From positions 12,705 through 76,704 of the forward strand of contig VBFD01000123.1 of assembly GCA_005883585.1 (NCBI GenBank): a DNA stretch of 64,000 nucleotides, given 5' to 3'. Both the position numbers and the translations under genes were made by a program. Below the pieces are notes generated by a model, which was not told where the DNA came from, searched no databases, and saw only the letters and a list, made by a program, of their open reading frames with translations. Each line of letters starts with the position of its first letter. The stretch's first letter is position 1. Origin of the DNA: UBA10449 sp005883585 (GTDB lineage Bacteria; Chloroflexota; Dormibacteria; Dormibacterales; Dormibacteraceae). Below are positions 8,025 to 15,982 of the stretch, in pieces.

Positions 8025-9404
8025 TTGAGCAACGTTGCCGCTCGTAGCGTCGAATCCGACGTCTTCGGAAAGGTGGAGACGCATGGCATCGACGCGATCC
8101 CGGCCGCGGAACGACATGGCCGCCCGCGTGAGCTCGGATTCCTGTGGGCCGGCGCCTTCACCAACTACGCGAGCCTCTTCACCGCGAGCCTGCTCACGAC
8201 CTATTACGGCCTGGGCGTGTGGGACGGGCTCGCTGCGACGATCCTCGGCACCGTCGCGGCGGCGCTGATTCTCGGCCTCCTCAGCAACACAGGTCCTAGA
8301 AGCGGCCAGCCCCAGATCGTATTCACGCGGACCATCTTCGGCCGGCGCGGGTCCTACGTCGGGGCGGCGCTCACTCTGTTTCTGGCGATCGGCTGGTTCG
8401 CGGTGGATTGTGTGATCGCGGCCCAGGCCGGCGCTCAGCTCTTAGGCGGCGGAAACCGCGCCATCACCTTCGGTCTCGTCATCCTGATCGCCGCGGTCAG
8501 CGTGGCCGTGGCGGTGTACGGCCACCGCACGATCAAAGTCCTCGAGACGTACGGCGCGGTGATTTTCGTCGCGCTGGCGGCTGTCCTTTTCGTGCTGCTG
8601 GCGCCCCAGTTTCATTGGGGGCAGGGCCCGTCGGTGTCGGGCGCCGACTATCCCGGCGCGTTCGTCCTTGGGTTCATGACGTGCTTCGCGCTGGTCGCCT
8701 CCTGGTACCCGTTCGCAAGCGACTACTCGCGCTATCTCCCCGCCTCCAGCCCAACACGTTCGGTCACGTTCTGGCCGATGGTGGGTGTCGTGGTGCCGAT
8801 GGTTCTCCTCGGCCTATTTGGCCTGCTGCTGCCGACCATCGACGCGAAGCTCGCTTCCGGGCAGGGCGTCCTGGCTGTCATCAGCACGCATGCACCGGTG
8901 TGGGTCGCCGTGCCGTTCTTCGTCTTTGTGGTCGTCGGCGAGATCTGGGCCAACTACCTCGACGTCTACACGGCGGGCCTGGTGACGTTGACCATGGGCA
9001 TCCGCTTGCAGCGATGGCAGACGGCGTTGGGATGCGGAATCCTCGGCACCGCGCTCGCGGCATATGCGGTGCTCGTGAGCGATCTGCACGTTGCGTATGA
9101 GGACTTCCTGATCCTGACGTACCTCTGGGCGCCAGCGTGGGCCGCCGTCGTTCTTCTCAGCCTCTTCGTCTTCGAAGGCCGGGCGCGCGCGAGATTGGCG
9201 CTCGTCGCGTGGCTCGCGGGCGCCGCCTCGAGCCTGCTCTTCGTCAACTTCGACAACCTGTTCGGCAACCTGGTCTCGTCGCCACACTTCTTCAACGACC
9301 GTCTCATCGGCGGACTGCATGGCGCCGACGTAAGCGGTCTCGTCAGCATCGCGGTCGCCGCTGCGGTGTACTGGGGCGGGCGCCGGCTCCAGCCGTCGCG
9401 ATGA
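8025..9404 (+). CDS. cytX: NCS1 family transporter, probable hydroxymethylpyrimidine permease (CytX-type)
   Basis: A 459-residue nucleobase:cation symporter-1 family protein with about 12 membrane segments. Typical features are the N-terminal ELGFLWAGAFTNYASLFTASLL, GPRSGQPQIVFTRTIFGRRG, and WYPFASDYSRYLP near residue 226. The family moves cytosine-like bases. The upstream TPP riboswitch and the overlapping thiD gene identify the likely substrate as hydroxymethylpyrimidine for thiamine salvage. The TTG start is set by the GGAGGGAG ribosome binding site inside the riboswitch. Its stop overlaps the thiD start as ATGA. Confidence 0.88.
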   Translation: MSNVAARSVESDVFGKVETHGIDAIPAAERHGRPRELGFLWAGAFTNYASLFTASLLTTYYGLGVWDGLAATILGTVAAALILGLLSNTGPRSGQPQIVFTRTIFGRRGSYVGAALTLFLAIGWFAVDCVIAAQAGAQLLGGGNRAITFGLVILIAAVSVAVAVYGHRTIKVLETYGAVIFVALAAVLFVLLAPQFHWGQGPSVSGADYPGAFVLGFMTCFALVASWYPFASDYSRYLPASSPTRSVTFWPMVGVVVPMVLLGLFGLLLPTIDAKLASGQGVLAVISTHAPVWVAVPFFVFVVVGEIWANYLDVYTAGLVTLTMGIRLQRWQTALGCGILGTALAAYAVLVSDLHVAYEDFLILTYLWAPAWAAVVLLSLFVFEGRARARLALVAWLAGAASSLLFVNFDNLFGNLVSSPHFFNDRLIGGLHGADVSGLVSIAVAAAVYWGGRRLQPSR

Positions 9405-10210
9405 AACTCCCGGTCGCGCTGACCATCGCCGGCTCGGATTCGGGCGGAGGCGCGGGCATCCAGGCCGACCTCAAGACGTTTGCCGCCTTTGGCGTACACG
9501 GGACGTCCGCGGTCACCGCCATCACCGCGCAGAACACGCTGGCGGTGACCGAGATCCACGAGGTGCCAGTGCGGGTGATCCGCGCCCAGATCGATGCGGT
9601 GGTGGATGACATCGGTGTGCAGGCGGCGAAGACCGGGATGCTCGCCAGCTCGGAGATCATCAAGGCCGTGGCCACGGCGATCCGCGAACACGGCATAGAG
9701 AAGCTCGTGGTCGACCCGGTCATGGTCGCCAAGGGTGGAGCGAGGCTGCTCCACAGCGACGCCATCGCGTCGCTTTATCGATACCTGCTCCCGGTCGCTC
9801 TCGTCGTCACGCCGAACATTCCAGAGGCGGAGGTGCTGCTGGGCCGATCCATCACGACCCTGGACGATCGGCGCCACGCCGCGCTCGACCTCGTCGCACT
9901 CGGGCCACGTGTGGCCGTGGTCAAGGGCGGTCACGCAGGCACCGAAGACCTCGCCATCGACGTCTACTGGGACGGCGTCGACCTGGTCGAGCTGAAGGGC
10001 CGCCGTATCCACACCAAGAACACCCACGGAAGCGGCTGCGTGTTCTCGGCCGCCATTGCCGCGGGCCTCGCCAAAGGCCAGACACCGTTGGAGGCTGTGC
10101 AGGCCGCCAAGATTTTCATCGCCGGCGCCATCGAGCACTCGCTGGACGTCGGAAAGGGCCACGGTCCGGTCAACCCGATGTTCGAAGCGCGACCTGACCC
10201 CGAAAACTAG
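9401..10210 (+). CDS. thiD: Hydroxymethylpyrimidine/phosphomethylpyrimidine kinase
   Basis: A 269-residue ribokinase-fold enzyme that phosphorylates hydroxymethylpyrimidine twice to HMP-PP for thiamine synthesis. The N-terminal ALTIAGSDSGGGAGIQADLK and GVHGTSAVTAITAQNT are hallmarks of ThiD. VDPVMVAKGG, TPNIPEAEVL and the ATP-site TKNTHGSGCVFSAAIAAGLA with the catalytic Cys/Gly loop complete it. Translationally coupled to cytX through ATGA, so it lies under the same riboswitch. The 3' end overlaps the convergent LuxR gene by 4 bases. Confidence 0.97.
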   Translation: MKLPVALTIAGSDSGGGAGIQADLKTFAAFGVHGTSAVTAITAQNTLAVTEIHEVPVRVIRAQIDAVVDDIGVQAAKTGMLASSEIIKAVATAIREHGIEKLVVDPVMVAKGGARLLHSDAIASLYRYLLPVALVVTPNIPEAEVLLGRSITTLDDRRHAALDLVALGPRVAVVKGGHAGTEDLAIDVYWDGVDLVELKGRRIHTKNTHGSGCVFSAAIAAGLAKGQTPLEAVQAAKIFIAGAIEHSLDVGKGHGPVNPMFEARPDPEN

Positions 10211-12951
10211 GCGCCGCGGCGCGACGGGAGGCCGGCCTTGATCAGCTCGATCTGCGAGGAGACGCTGAGCTTTTGATACACCTTCTGCAGGTGGGTCTCC
10301 ACCGTACGCGGCGAAAGTGAAAGGTGCTCGGCGATCTGGCGCACCTTCAGCCCCTCGATCGCCAGCCGCGCCACGCGGAGCTCCTGCGGCGTGAGGTCGT
10401 CGGGGCTTGCGTGCTTGCGCTGCCTGCCGCCGGCCACATGCAGCTCATCCATCGCCTGCTGAGCCAGCCACGTCGCGCCGGCCTCCGCCGCGACGTCCGC
10501 GGCGCGCGTGAGATACGGCCGCGCCTCGATCGATTTGCCGACCTGCCTCAGGAAGCGCCCGAAGTAGATCATCGTCCGAATCTCCGACAGCGGCTGGCGG
10601 ATCTGCGCGTAGACCTCGAGTGCATCGCGATACAGGTCAGCCGCCATCTCGTTCTTGCCTGCCTTTTCGGCCAGCTGGGCGCGGCCGAAAAGCGCGGTCG
10701 CGCGCGGCCAGCGACAAGGCAGGTCCGCGCTTCTCGCTTCGAGCCACGCCACGACACGCGCCGCGTCATCGAGTCGCCCGCAAGCCACGTGCGCGGTGAT
10801 GGCGTCGCGCGACCATGGCACGACGCAGGGTTCAAAGAGCCCGGCCTCGTTGGCGATGTTCTCGGCCACCAGGAACAGGTCGCTCGCCTGCTGTTGCTGG
10901 CCGCGCCTGCCTGCGATGATGCCCCGCATTCTTTGAATCCAGAGCCGCTGGATCATGCTCTGCGGCAGCTTCTCGAGCCGGTCGCACCACGCGGCGGCAT
11001 CGTCGATGTGGCCCATCTCGAGAACGGTGGCCGCGTTCGCGATCCACGCATAACCGGCCAACGAAGGCACCAGGTCCACCAACGTCAATGCGTGCTCGGC
11101 CCAAGCACGAGCCTCGCCAAGGCGGCCGCGCCTTATGAGGGCGTTCGTGCGTAGCGAGTCGAGGAGGCCCATCGCCATCGGCGCGCCCAGCTGCTCGGCG
11201 GCGCGGTATGCGACGTCGAGCACTCGCCCGGCCTCGTCGTAGTTTTCCGCGAACTCCGAAATGAACATGTGGTTGCCGAGTGGTCCCCAGCTCCACGTTG
11301 GATCGACGGTTTCCAGGAGCGGATTCAGCTCCGCCTCGGCGGCGGCCGCGGCGGCCGCGGGCAAACCTTCCGCAGACCCCGACAGGAAAGTCACAAGGGC
11401 CCAGGTCGAGTCTGCCCGCCGCCTCACGTCGGGGCCCGCGCCCTGGGCCAGAGCCCGTGCTCGCGTGGCGTATTCGACTGCTCGCGCGATGCGGCCGGCG
11501 ATCCAGCAGGCGGTCGCGTGGTCGAGAAGCGCCTCGATGCCAGGTGTCGGGTCGCCAGCGTCCAGCCCTAGCTCGGCCGCGGCCGCGAACTGCGCCTCCG
11601 CCGCGCCTGCGTCGCCGTTGACGAACAATGCTCGGCCGAGCATGCGGTGGACGTTGGCGCGGCCGTCGCCATCGCCGGCGGAGCCGTCCAGGATCCGGCT
11701 GTAGATCTCTACGGCCTTGGCCGGCTCGCCCGTCGAAAGCAGTGTTTCGGCCAGCCCGATCAGAAGGTGGGCCGACGGGCTTTCGCCGGCCAGGGTGACG
11801 GCCGACTGCAGGCGGTGGCGCGCTGTGGCAACCGCCCCGTCGGCCATCGCTGCCCTGCCGGCGCGCTGAAGCACGGCGATCGCCTCGACATCGCCGCGCA
11901 GCTGACCGCTGACCGCATGCTCGGCGGCTTCGCCGGGCTCGACGCCATGGGCGATCAGGTGCCGGAAGGCCGCTGCATGCCATCGCTCGCGGACCGGCGG
12001 CGCCATGTCTTCATACAGGGCCTGGCGGAAAAGCGGGTGCGTGAACTGCGCCCAGCCGGCCTGGCCGGGCCGGACCAGCCCGGTGTCGACGAGCACGCCC
12101 AGGGCCTCCGTCGCCTCGGCTTCGCTCAACCCGGCCACTCGGGCCGCGAGCACCGGACGGAACTCGATGCCGAAAACGCTCGCCGCGTGCGCATAGCGCA
12201 GGTCAGCACCTGGGCCCGCGATACGCGACAGCAGGATCGTGGCCTCCGGTCCGCGTTCGTCGAGCTCCTCCAGACTGCGACCGTCCCGGAGGTGGCGGGC
12301 GATCTCTTCCAGGAACAGAGGGTTGCCGCCGCTGGCCGCCCAGACCCGGCCGATGGTCTCTTCGGAAAGCTCGCCACCCATCTGCTCGGTGAGCAGTGCG
12401 GTCGCCGCCGGGGGGCTGAGCGGCATCAGCTGCTCGAGCTGGGCCAAGCCCTGCTGGCTCAGATGGCGTGTCAGGTCGAGCGCCGCCCGCGGCCACGGCC
12501 GCAGCGTGGCGACGATCGCCACCGGAACCGCGCTCAGCCTGTGGCTGAGAAAGGAGACAAGCGCCAGTGAGTCGGGATCCGCCCAATGCAGGTCGTCGAG
12601 CAAGATGAGCGCCGGCTTCTTTCTCGACTCCAGGTCGCGGAGGGTGGCGTAGAAGTACGCGGCCCGTGCGTCCAGACCCGCCGGCGCCGCGCTTCTGGGG
12701 GCGTCCAGCGGCGTGCCGGCGCCCAATCCCCGCAGGGCTTCGCTGACGATGCCGAAGTGGAGCGTCGCCTCCATGGCCTGTCCGCGGCCGATGCCGACGG
12801 CGAAATCACCCGCAAGCTCTCGCGTGCTCTCCAGCACGCTCGTCTTGCCGAGACCGGCCTCGCCGATCACGAATAGAGCCTGCCCTTCGCCCGCGCGCGC
12901 ACGCTCGAGGACGAGGGCGATGGCCGCCATCACTCCTTCCCTTTCGAACAC
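10207..12951 (-). CDS. LuxR-type regulator with N-terminal ATPase (LAL/MalT-like)
   Basis: A 914-residue signal-transduction ATPase. The N-terminus has a Walker A GEAGLGKTS (about residue 30) and Walker B ALILLDDLHWADPDS (about residue 115). The middle is a long alpha-solenoid of TPR-like repeats. The C-terminus is a LuxR helix-turn-helix (LTPQELRVARL, then SPRTVETHLQKVYQKL). Such proteins bind inducer or partners through the solenoid and activate transcription after ATP binding. Start GTG 12951 gives FEREGVMAAI; an ATG at 12968 is out of frame. The gene converges on thiD. No target is apparent. Confidence 0.9.
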   Translation of the reverse strand: MFEREGVMAAIALVLERARAGEGQALFVIGEAGLGKTSVLESTRELAGDFAVGIGRGQAMEATLHFGIVSEALRGLGAGTPLDAPRSAAPAGLDARAAYFYATLRDLESRKKPALILLDDLHWADPDSLALVSFLSHRLSAVPVAIVATLRPWPRAALDLTRHLSQQGLAQLEQLMPLSPPAATALLTEQMGGELSEETIGRVWAASGGNPLFLEEIARHLRDGRSLEELDERGPEATILLSRIAGPGADLRYAHAASVFGIEFRPVLAARVAGLSEAEATEALGVLVDTGLVRPGQAGWAQFTHPLFRQALYEDMAPPVRERWHAAAFRHLIAHGVEPGEAAEHAVSGQLRGDVEAIAVLQRAGRAAMADGAVATARHRLQSAVTLAGESPSAHLLIGLAETLLSTGEPAKAVEIYSRILDGSAGDGDGRANVHRMLGRALFVNGDAGAAEAQFAAAAELGLDAGDPTPGIEALLDHATACWIAGRIARAVEYATRARALAQGAGPDVRRRADSTWALVTFLSGSAEGLPAAAAAAAEAELNPLLETVDPTWSWGPLGNHMFISEFAENYDEAGRVLDVAYRAAEQLGAPMAMGLLDSLRTNALIRRGRLGEARAWAEHALTLVDLVPSLAGYAWIANAATVLEMGHIDDAAAWCDRLEKLPQSMIQRLWIQRMRGIIAGRRGQQQQASDLFLVAENIANEAGLFEPCVVPWSRDAITAHVACGRLDDAARVVAWLEARSADLPCRWPRATALFGRAQLAEKAGKNEMAADLYRDALEVYAQIRQPLSEIRTMIYFGRFLRQVGKSIEARPYLTRAADVAAEAGATWLAQQAMDELHVAGGRQRKHASPDDLTPQELRVARLAIEGLKVRQIAEHLSLSPRTVETHLQKVYQKLSVSSQIELIKAGLPSRRGA

Positions 12952-13018
12952 GGCGTCGCCGCGCGCATCTTAAATCTCCTTGCGCTCACGGATGACGAGC
13001 GCACCGGTCCTGCCTAGC

Positions 13019-13441
13019 ATGCGAATCGGTTTGAAGGCTGATGGGGCGCCGAACGGGGTAGAGGCCATGCTGGCTTCGGTCCGCAGCAAGGTGCCCGACC
13101 TCTGGGACCGAGCCGCGTTGGCGCTCGCGGCCGGGCAGGAGCACGTCGCCAGCCTCGCTTTGCGCCGCCGCCGGGTGCTTCTGCACGAGCTGGAGAACCT
13201 CACGCAGCTCATCGCATCGAAGACTCCGCACAGTCGCGTTCGGGCTCGGATCAAAGCGGCCGACCGGCTTCTGGACGCGAGCCTTTCCGAGGCATCGCGC
13301 ACCGGGCTGCCACCCCCTCGCGAAGCAGTCGTGCTCGATCTCGATCCGGCCGTTCAGTCGGATCTTCGTCGGCTGCGTGCCGAGATCCGAAACGAAACGC
13401 CTTCCTCTTCTGTTTCTGAAAGGGAGGAAGGAGGGCGGTGA
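13019..13441 (+). CDS. Small helical protein, unknown function
   Basis: A 140-residue, mostly alpha-helical basic protein. The segment RAALALAAGQEHVASLALRR, followed by LLHELENLTQLI, is reminiscent of PspA-type coiled coils, but the match is too short to claim the family. Its stop TGA overlaps the start of the membrane protein at 13441, after a good AAGGAGGG site, so the two are probably co-translated. Start ATG 13019 was preferred to an upstream in-frame codon at 12980 because the latter would run close to the divergent LuxR gene. Confidence 0.55.
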   Translation: MRIGLKADGAPNGVEAMLASVRSKVPDLWDRAALALAAGQEHVASLALRRRRVLLHELENLTQLIASKTPHSRVRARIKAADRLLDASLSEASRTGLPPPREAVVLDLDPAVQSDLRRLRAEIRNETPSSSVSEREEGGR

Positions 13442-14499
13442 TGGTAGTTGCGACCTCGACTCCAGACTTACGCCGGCCGCGCCAACCGGGTGTGGCGAGC
13501 AATCGATTCACGTGGACATTCGTGCTGCTCTGCATCTGGTTGATGGCCGGCGCGTATCTCGACTCCTGGCACCATCACAACCTCAAGGGCGTGGAGACCA
13601 ACTTCCTCACCCCGTACCACGCCGTCCTGTACTCGGGCATGACCGCGATCGGGATCTTCCTCGGCCTCAACGTCGTCCGCAACTTCCGTCGCTATGGGAC
13701 GTGGAGCGAGCTGCTTCCCGACGGCTACGGCGTTTCGTTGCTCGGCACGGTGCTCTTCGGCGCCGGTGGTGTCCTTGATCTTCTGTGGCACAGGAAGTTC
13801 GGCGTCGAGTTCAGCGTGGCCGCGTTGTTCAGCCCGCCGCACCTGTTCCTGATGCTCACAGGCGGGCTCATCGTGAGCGGTCCGCTTCGTGCGGCCATGC
13901 GGCGGGGCGGCGACAGGTCGACGTGGCCGGCGATCATCTCGGGCGCGCTCACGCTATCGATGCTCACGTTCTTCCTCCAGTTCGACCAACCCCTCATCGA
14001 CCGCTGGGCAGCCGGAACCATGCCCGATCCTCGCGGTCCCCTCTGGATGGAGGAGGAGCTCGGGATGATCGGCCTCATCCTCTATGCGGCCATGGTGGCC
14101 GGGCTGCTGGTGATACTCCTGCGCAGGTTCGAGGTGCCGATCGGCACCGTGACCGTGATTCTCACCATCAACGCCCTGCTTCTGAGCCCCGTTGCCAACC
14201 ACGCCGAGCTGGTCCTGGTCGCGCTGCTGGGAGGTGCCGCGGGCGACCTGCTGCTGTACTTCCTGCGGCCCTCACCAGCGCGGCCGTATGCATTTCACGC
14301 CTTCATGTTCGGGGCGCCCGCCGCGCTCACGGTCTCGTACTTCGTGGTCCTCGCGGCGACGACAGGCGTGTGGTGGGAGGCGACCATATGGTCCGGAGCC
14401 GTGCCCGTCACCGGCATGGTCGGATGGTTGGTGAGCTTCATCGCTCTGCCCGGTCCGTCGGCGCGAGCGAGGCTCGCACCGAGCACTCCCGCCGCCTAA
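13441..14499 (+). CDS. Polytopic membrane protein with conserved-looking His/Asp residues
   Basis: A 352-residue protein with eight or nine hydrophobic segments. Charged or His-containing motifs sit at membrane boundaries: DSWHHHN (about residue 40), PYHAVLYSG, DLLWHRKFGVE, SPPHLFLM and NHAELVL. This pattern suggests metal or haem binding, but I recognise no family. Start is ATG 13441 (GTG 13438 is also in frame), preceded by AAGGAGGG. It is coupled to the small helical gene upstream. Confidence 0.7.
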   Translation: MVVATSTPDLRRPRQPGVASNRFTWTFVLLCIWLMAGAYLDSWHHHNLKGVETNFLTPYHAVLYSGMTAIGIFLGLNVVRNFRRYGTWSELLPDGYGVSLLGTVLFGAGGVLDLLWHRKFGVEFSVAALFSPPHLFLMLTGGLIVSGPLRAAMRRGGDRSTWPAIISGALTLSMLTFFLQFDQPLIDRWAAGTMPDPRGPLWMEEELGMIGLILYAAMVAGLLVILLRRFEVPIGTVTVILTINALLLSPVANHAELVLVALLGGAAGDLLLYFLRPSPARPYAFHAFMFGAPAALTVSYFVVLAATTGVWWEATIWSGAVPVTGMVGWLVSFIALPGPSARARLAPSTPAA

Positions 14500-14586
14500 A
14501 CATTCAGTACACGCCCGGACGACATGCACGCAATCGCTGCCTACGGTGGTCTCCAGCAGGCCATGCGTTCGCAGGAGAACAAAACC

Positions 14587-14814
14587 ATGTCGATCAACCC
14601 AGTGCGGCGGCCGCTGTCGGTCGCGACGCCGTCGGCGCCGCCGCCTGTCTTTGCCATCGCCTCCGGCTACGAGCCGCGCAGCATTCCGGCCGAGGCCTAC
14701 GAGCGCGAGCGCGGGCGCCGCAAGCGCATCGCCCCGGCGGCGATCGCCATCCTCGCCTTGATCACATTTGGGGTCGTCGCCGTTCTCATCTACCGTCTGC
14801 GCTCGGACAAGTAG
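14587..14814 (+). CDS. Small single-pass membrane protein
   Basis: A 75-residue protein with a Pro-rich N-terminus (about residues 8-22), a basic stretch YERERGRRKR and a C-terminal membrane segment (about residues 48-70) ending in RLRSDK. Start ATG 14587 is fixed by AGGAG at 14573-14577, nine bases upstream; earlier in-frame ATGs at 14524 and 14563 lack such a site. No family recognised. Confidence 0.55.
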   Translation: MSINPVRRPLSVATPSAPPPVFAIASGYEPRSIPAEAYERERGRRKRIAPAAIAILALITFGVVAVLIYRLRSDK

Positions 14815-14927
14815 GCTCCGATAAGTAGCCGCCCGACCCACCGGTAAAGCGGCCTTGTAGCGACCCGCCTCCCCGACTGGCGCGTTGTCGATCTGTCTAG
14901 CGAGCAGGAAACCAGAGGGGGTAGCGG

Positions 14928-15539
14928 ATGGCTATCGTGATCCCAGGACCGCTGGTAGGGGCATTTCCAAGCAGGATCGGCAGGGCGCACATCGTCCATG
15001 TGTCCGACCGTGAGATCCGGGCCCACAACGGCCGCGTCGGTGAGCTGTGCGTCCGGATCGGACGCCAGCTGGGCATGACCGAGTCAGAGCAACGCGTCCT
15101 CGCTCGGTCCGGCCTCCTGCACGACATCGGCAAGCTCGCCCTTCCGGGTTCGATCCTTCACAAGCACGACCCGCTCGACGACTCGGAGTGGAAGCTCATG
15201 AAGACCCACCCTGAGGTCGGCCTGAAGATCCTGCAGTGGGCGGGGCACTTCGAGCGGGCGCTCCTGGCTGTGCTTCACCACCATGAGCGGATGGACGGCA
15301 GCGGTTACCCGCACGGCCTGGTCGGCGACGCGATTCCAATCGAAGCGCGCGTGGTCGCGGTGGCCGACATGTACGACGTCCTGACGTCGGACCGGCCATA
15401 CCAACGAGCGCGCAGCGAGCGCGAAGCACGGCGCCTGCTGCAGCAGGAGGCAGGCCCGCACCTCGATCCGGTCGTGGTCAGCGCGCTGCTAACTTCTCTC
15501 GATTCGCACACCCCAAAGCTTTCGCGCGCACTGGACTAA
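14928..15539 (+). CDS. HD-GYP domain phosphodiesterase
   Basis: A 203-residue stand-alone HD-GYP protein, a class that hydrolyses cyclic di-GMP. The metal-binding HD is in GLLHDIGKLALPGSILHK (about residue 66), and the signature HHHERMDGSGYPHGL lies near residue 121, with ADMYDVLTSDRPYQ following. It carries no receiver or sensor domain apart from about 25 N-terminal residues, so control would be through expression or partners. The AGAGGGGG site at 14916-14923 supports ATG 14928. Confidence 0.9.
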   Translation: MAIVIPGPLVGAFPSRIGRAHIVHVSDREIRAHNGRVGELCVRIGRQLGMTESEQRVLARSGLLHDIGKLALPGSILHKHDPLDDSEWKLMKTHPEVGLKILQWAGHFERALLAVLHHHERMDGSGYPHGLVGDAIPIEARVVAVADMYDVLTSDRPYQRARSEREARRLLQQEAGPHLDPVVVSALLTSLDSHTPKLSRALD

Positions 15540-15549
15540 CCTTGGCGGC

Positions 15550-15969
15550 GTGACGACACGGAGCAGGGCCGTGCCGCTCCCGTTCGTACAGCTCGACTAC
15601 ATCTACACGCCCAGCTCCGACGTCGCCGCCGATTCGAAGTACTTCACCGAGGTGCTCGGTGGCAGGCTGGCGTTTGCAATCGAGGGAATGGGTACGCGGG
15701 TCGCGAAGATCGAGCTCACCGACGGGCCGCCCTATGTGCTTCTCACCGACCACCTCGAGGGCGACCGGCCGATTTTGATCTACAGGGTCGAAGATCTCGG
15801 CCGCGCGATGCGCGAGCTGAAGAAACGAGGCTGGGCAAAGGCCCAAACGCTGGAGATTCCAATGGGTCCATGCTGCTCGTTCACGACCCCCGCGGGCCAT
15901 CGCCTGGCCATCTACGAGCTGACACGCCCCGAGGTCGCCAGGCATTTCGACGGCCGCTTCGACTTCTGA
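15550..15969 (+). CDS. VOC (glyoxalase/bleomycin resistance) family protein
   Basis: A 139-residue single vicinal-oxygen-chelate fold protein: FVQLDYIYTPSSDVAADSKYF at the N-terminus, the PPYVLLTDHL strand in the middle and FTTPAGHRLAIYELT at the C-terminus, with an acidic ligand in YEL. These proteins are metal-dependent isomerases, dioxygenases or binding proteins; the substrate cannot be assigned. The start is GTG 15550. Confidence 0.75.
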   Translation: MTTRSRAVPLPFVQLDYIYTPSSDVAADSKYFTEVLGGRLAFAIEGMGTRVAKIELTDGPPYVLLTDHLEGDRPILIYRVEDLGRAMRELKKRGWAKAQTLEIPMGPCCSFTTPAGHRLAIYELTRPEVARHFDGRFDF

Positions 15970-15982
15970 CAACCGCTCGGTC

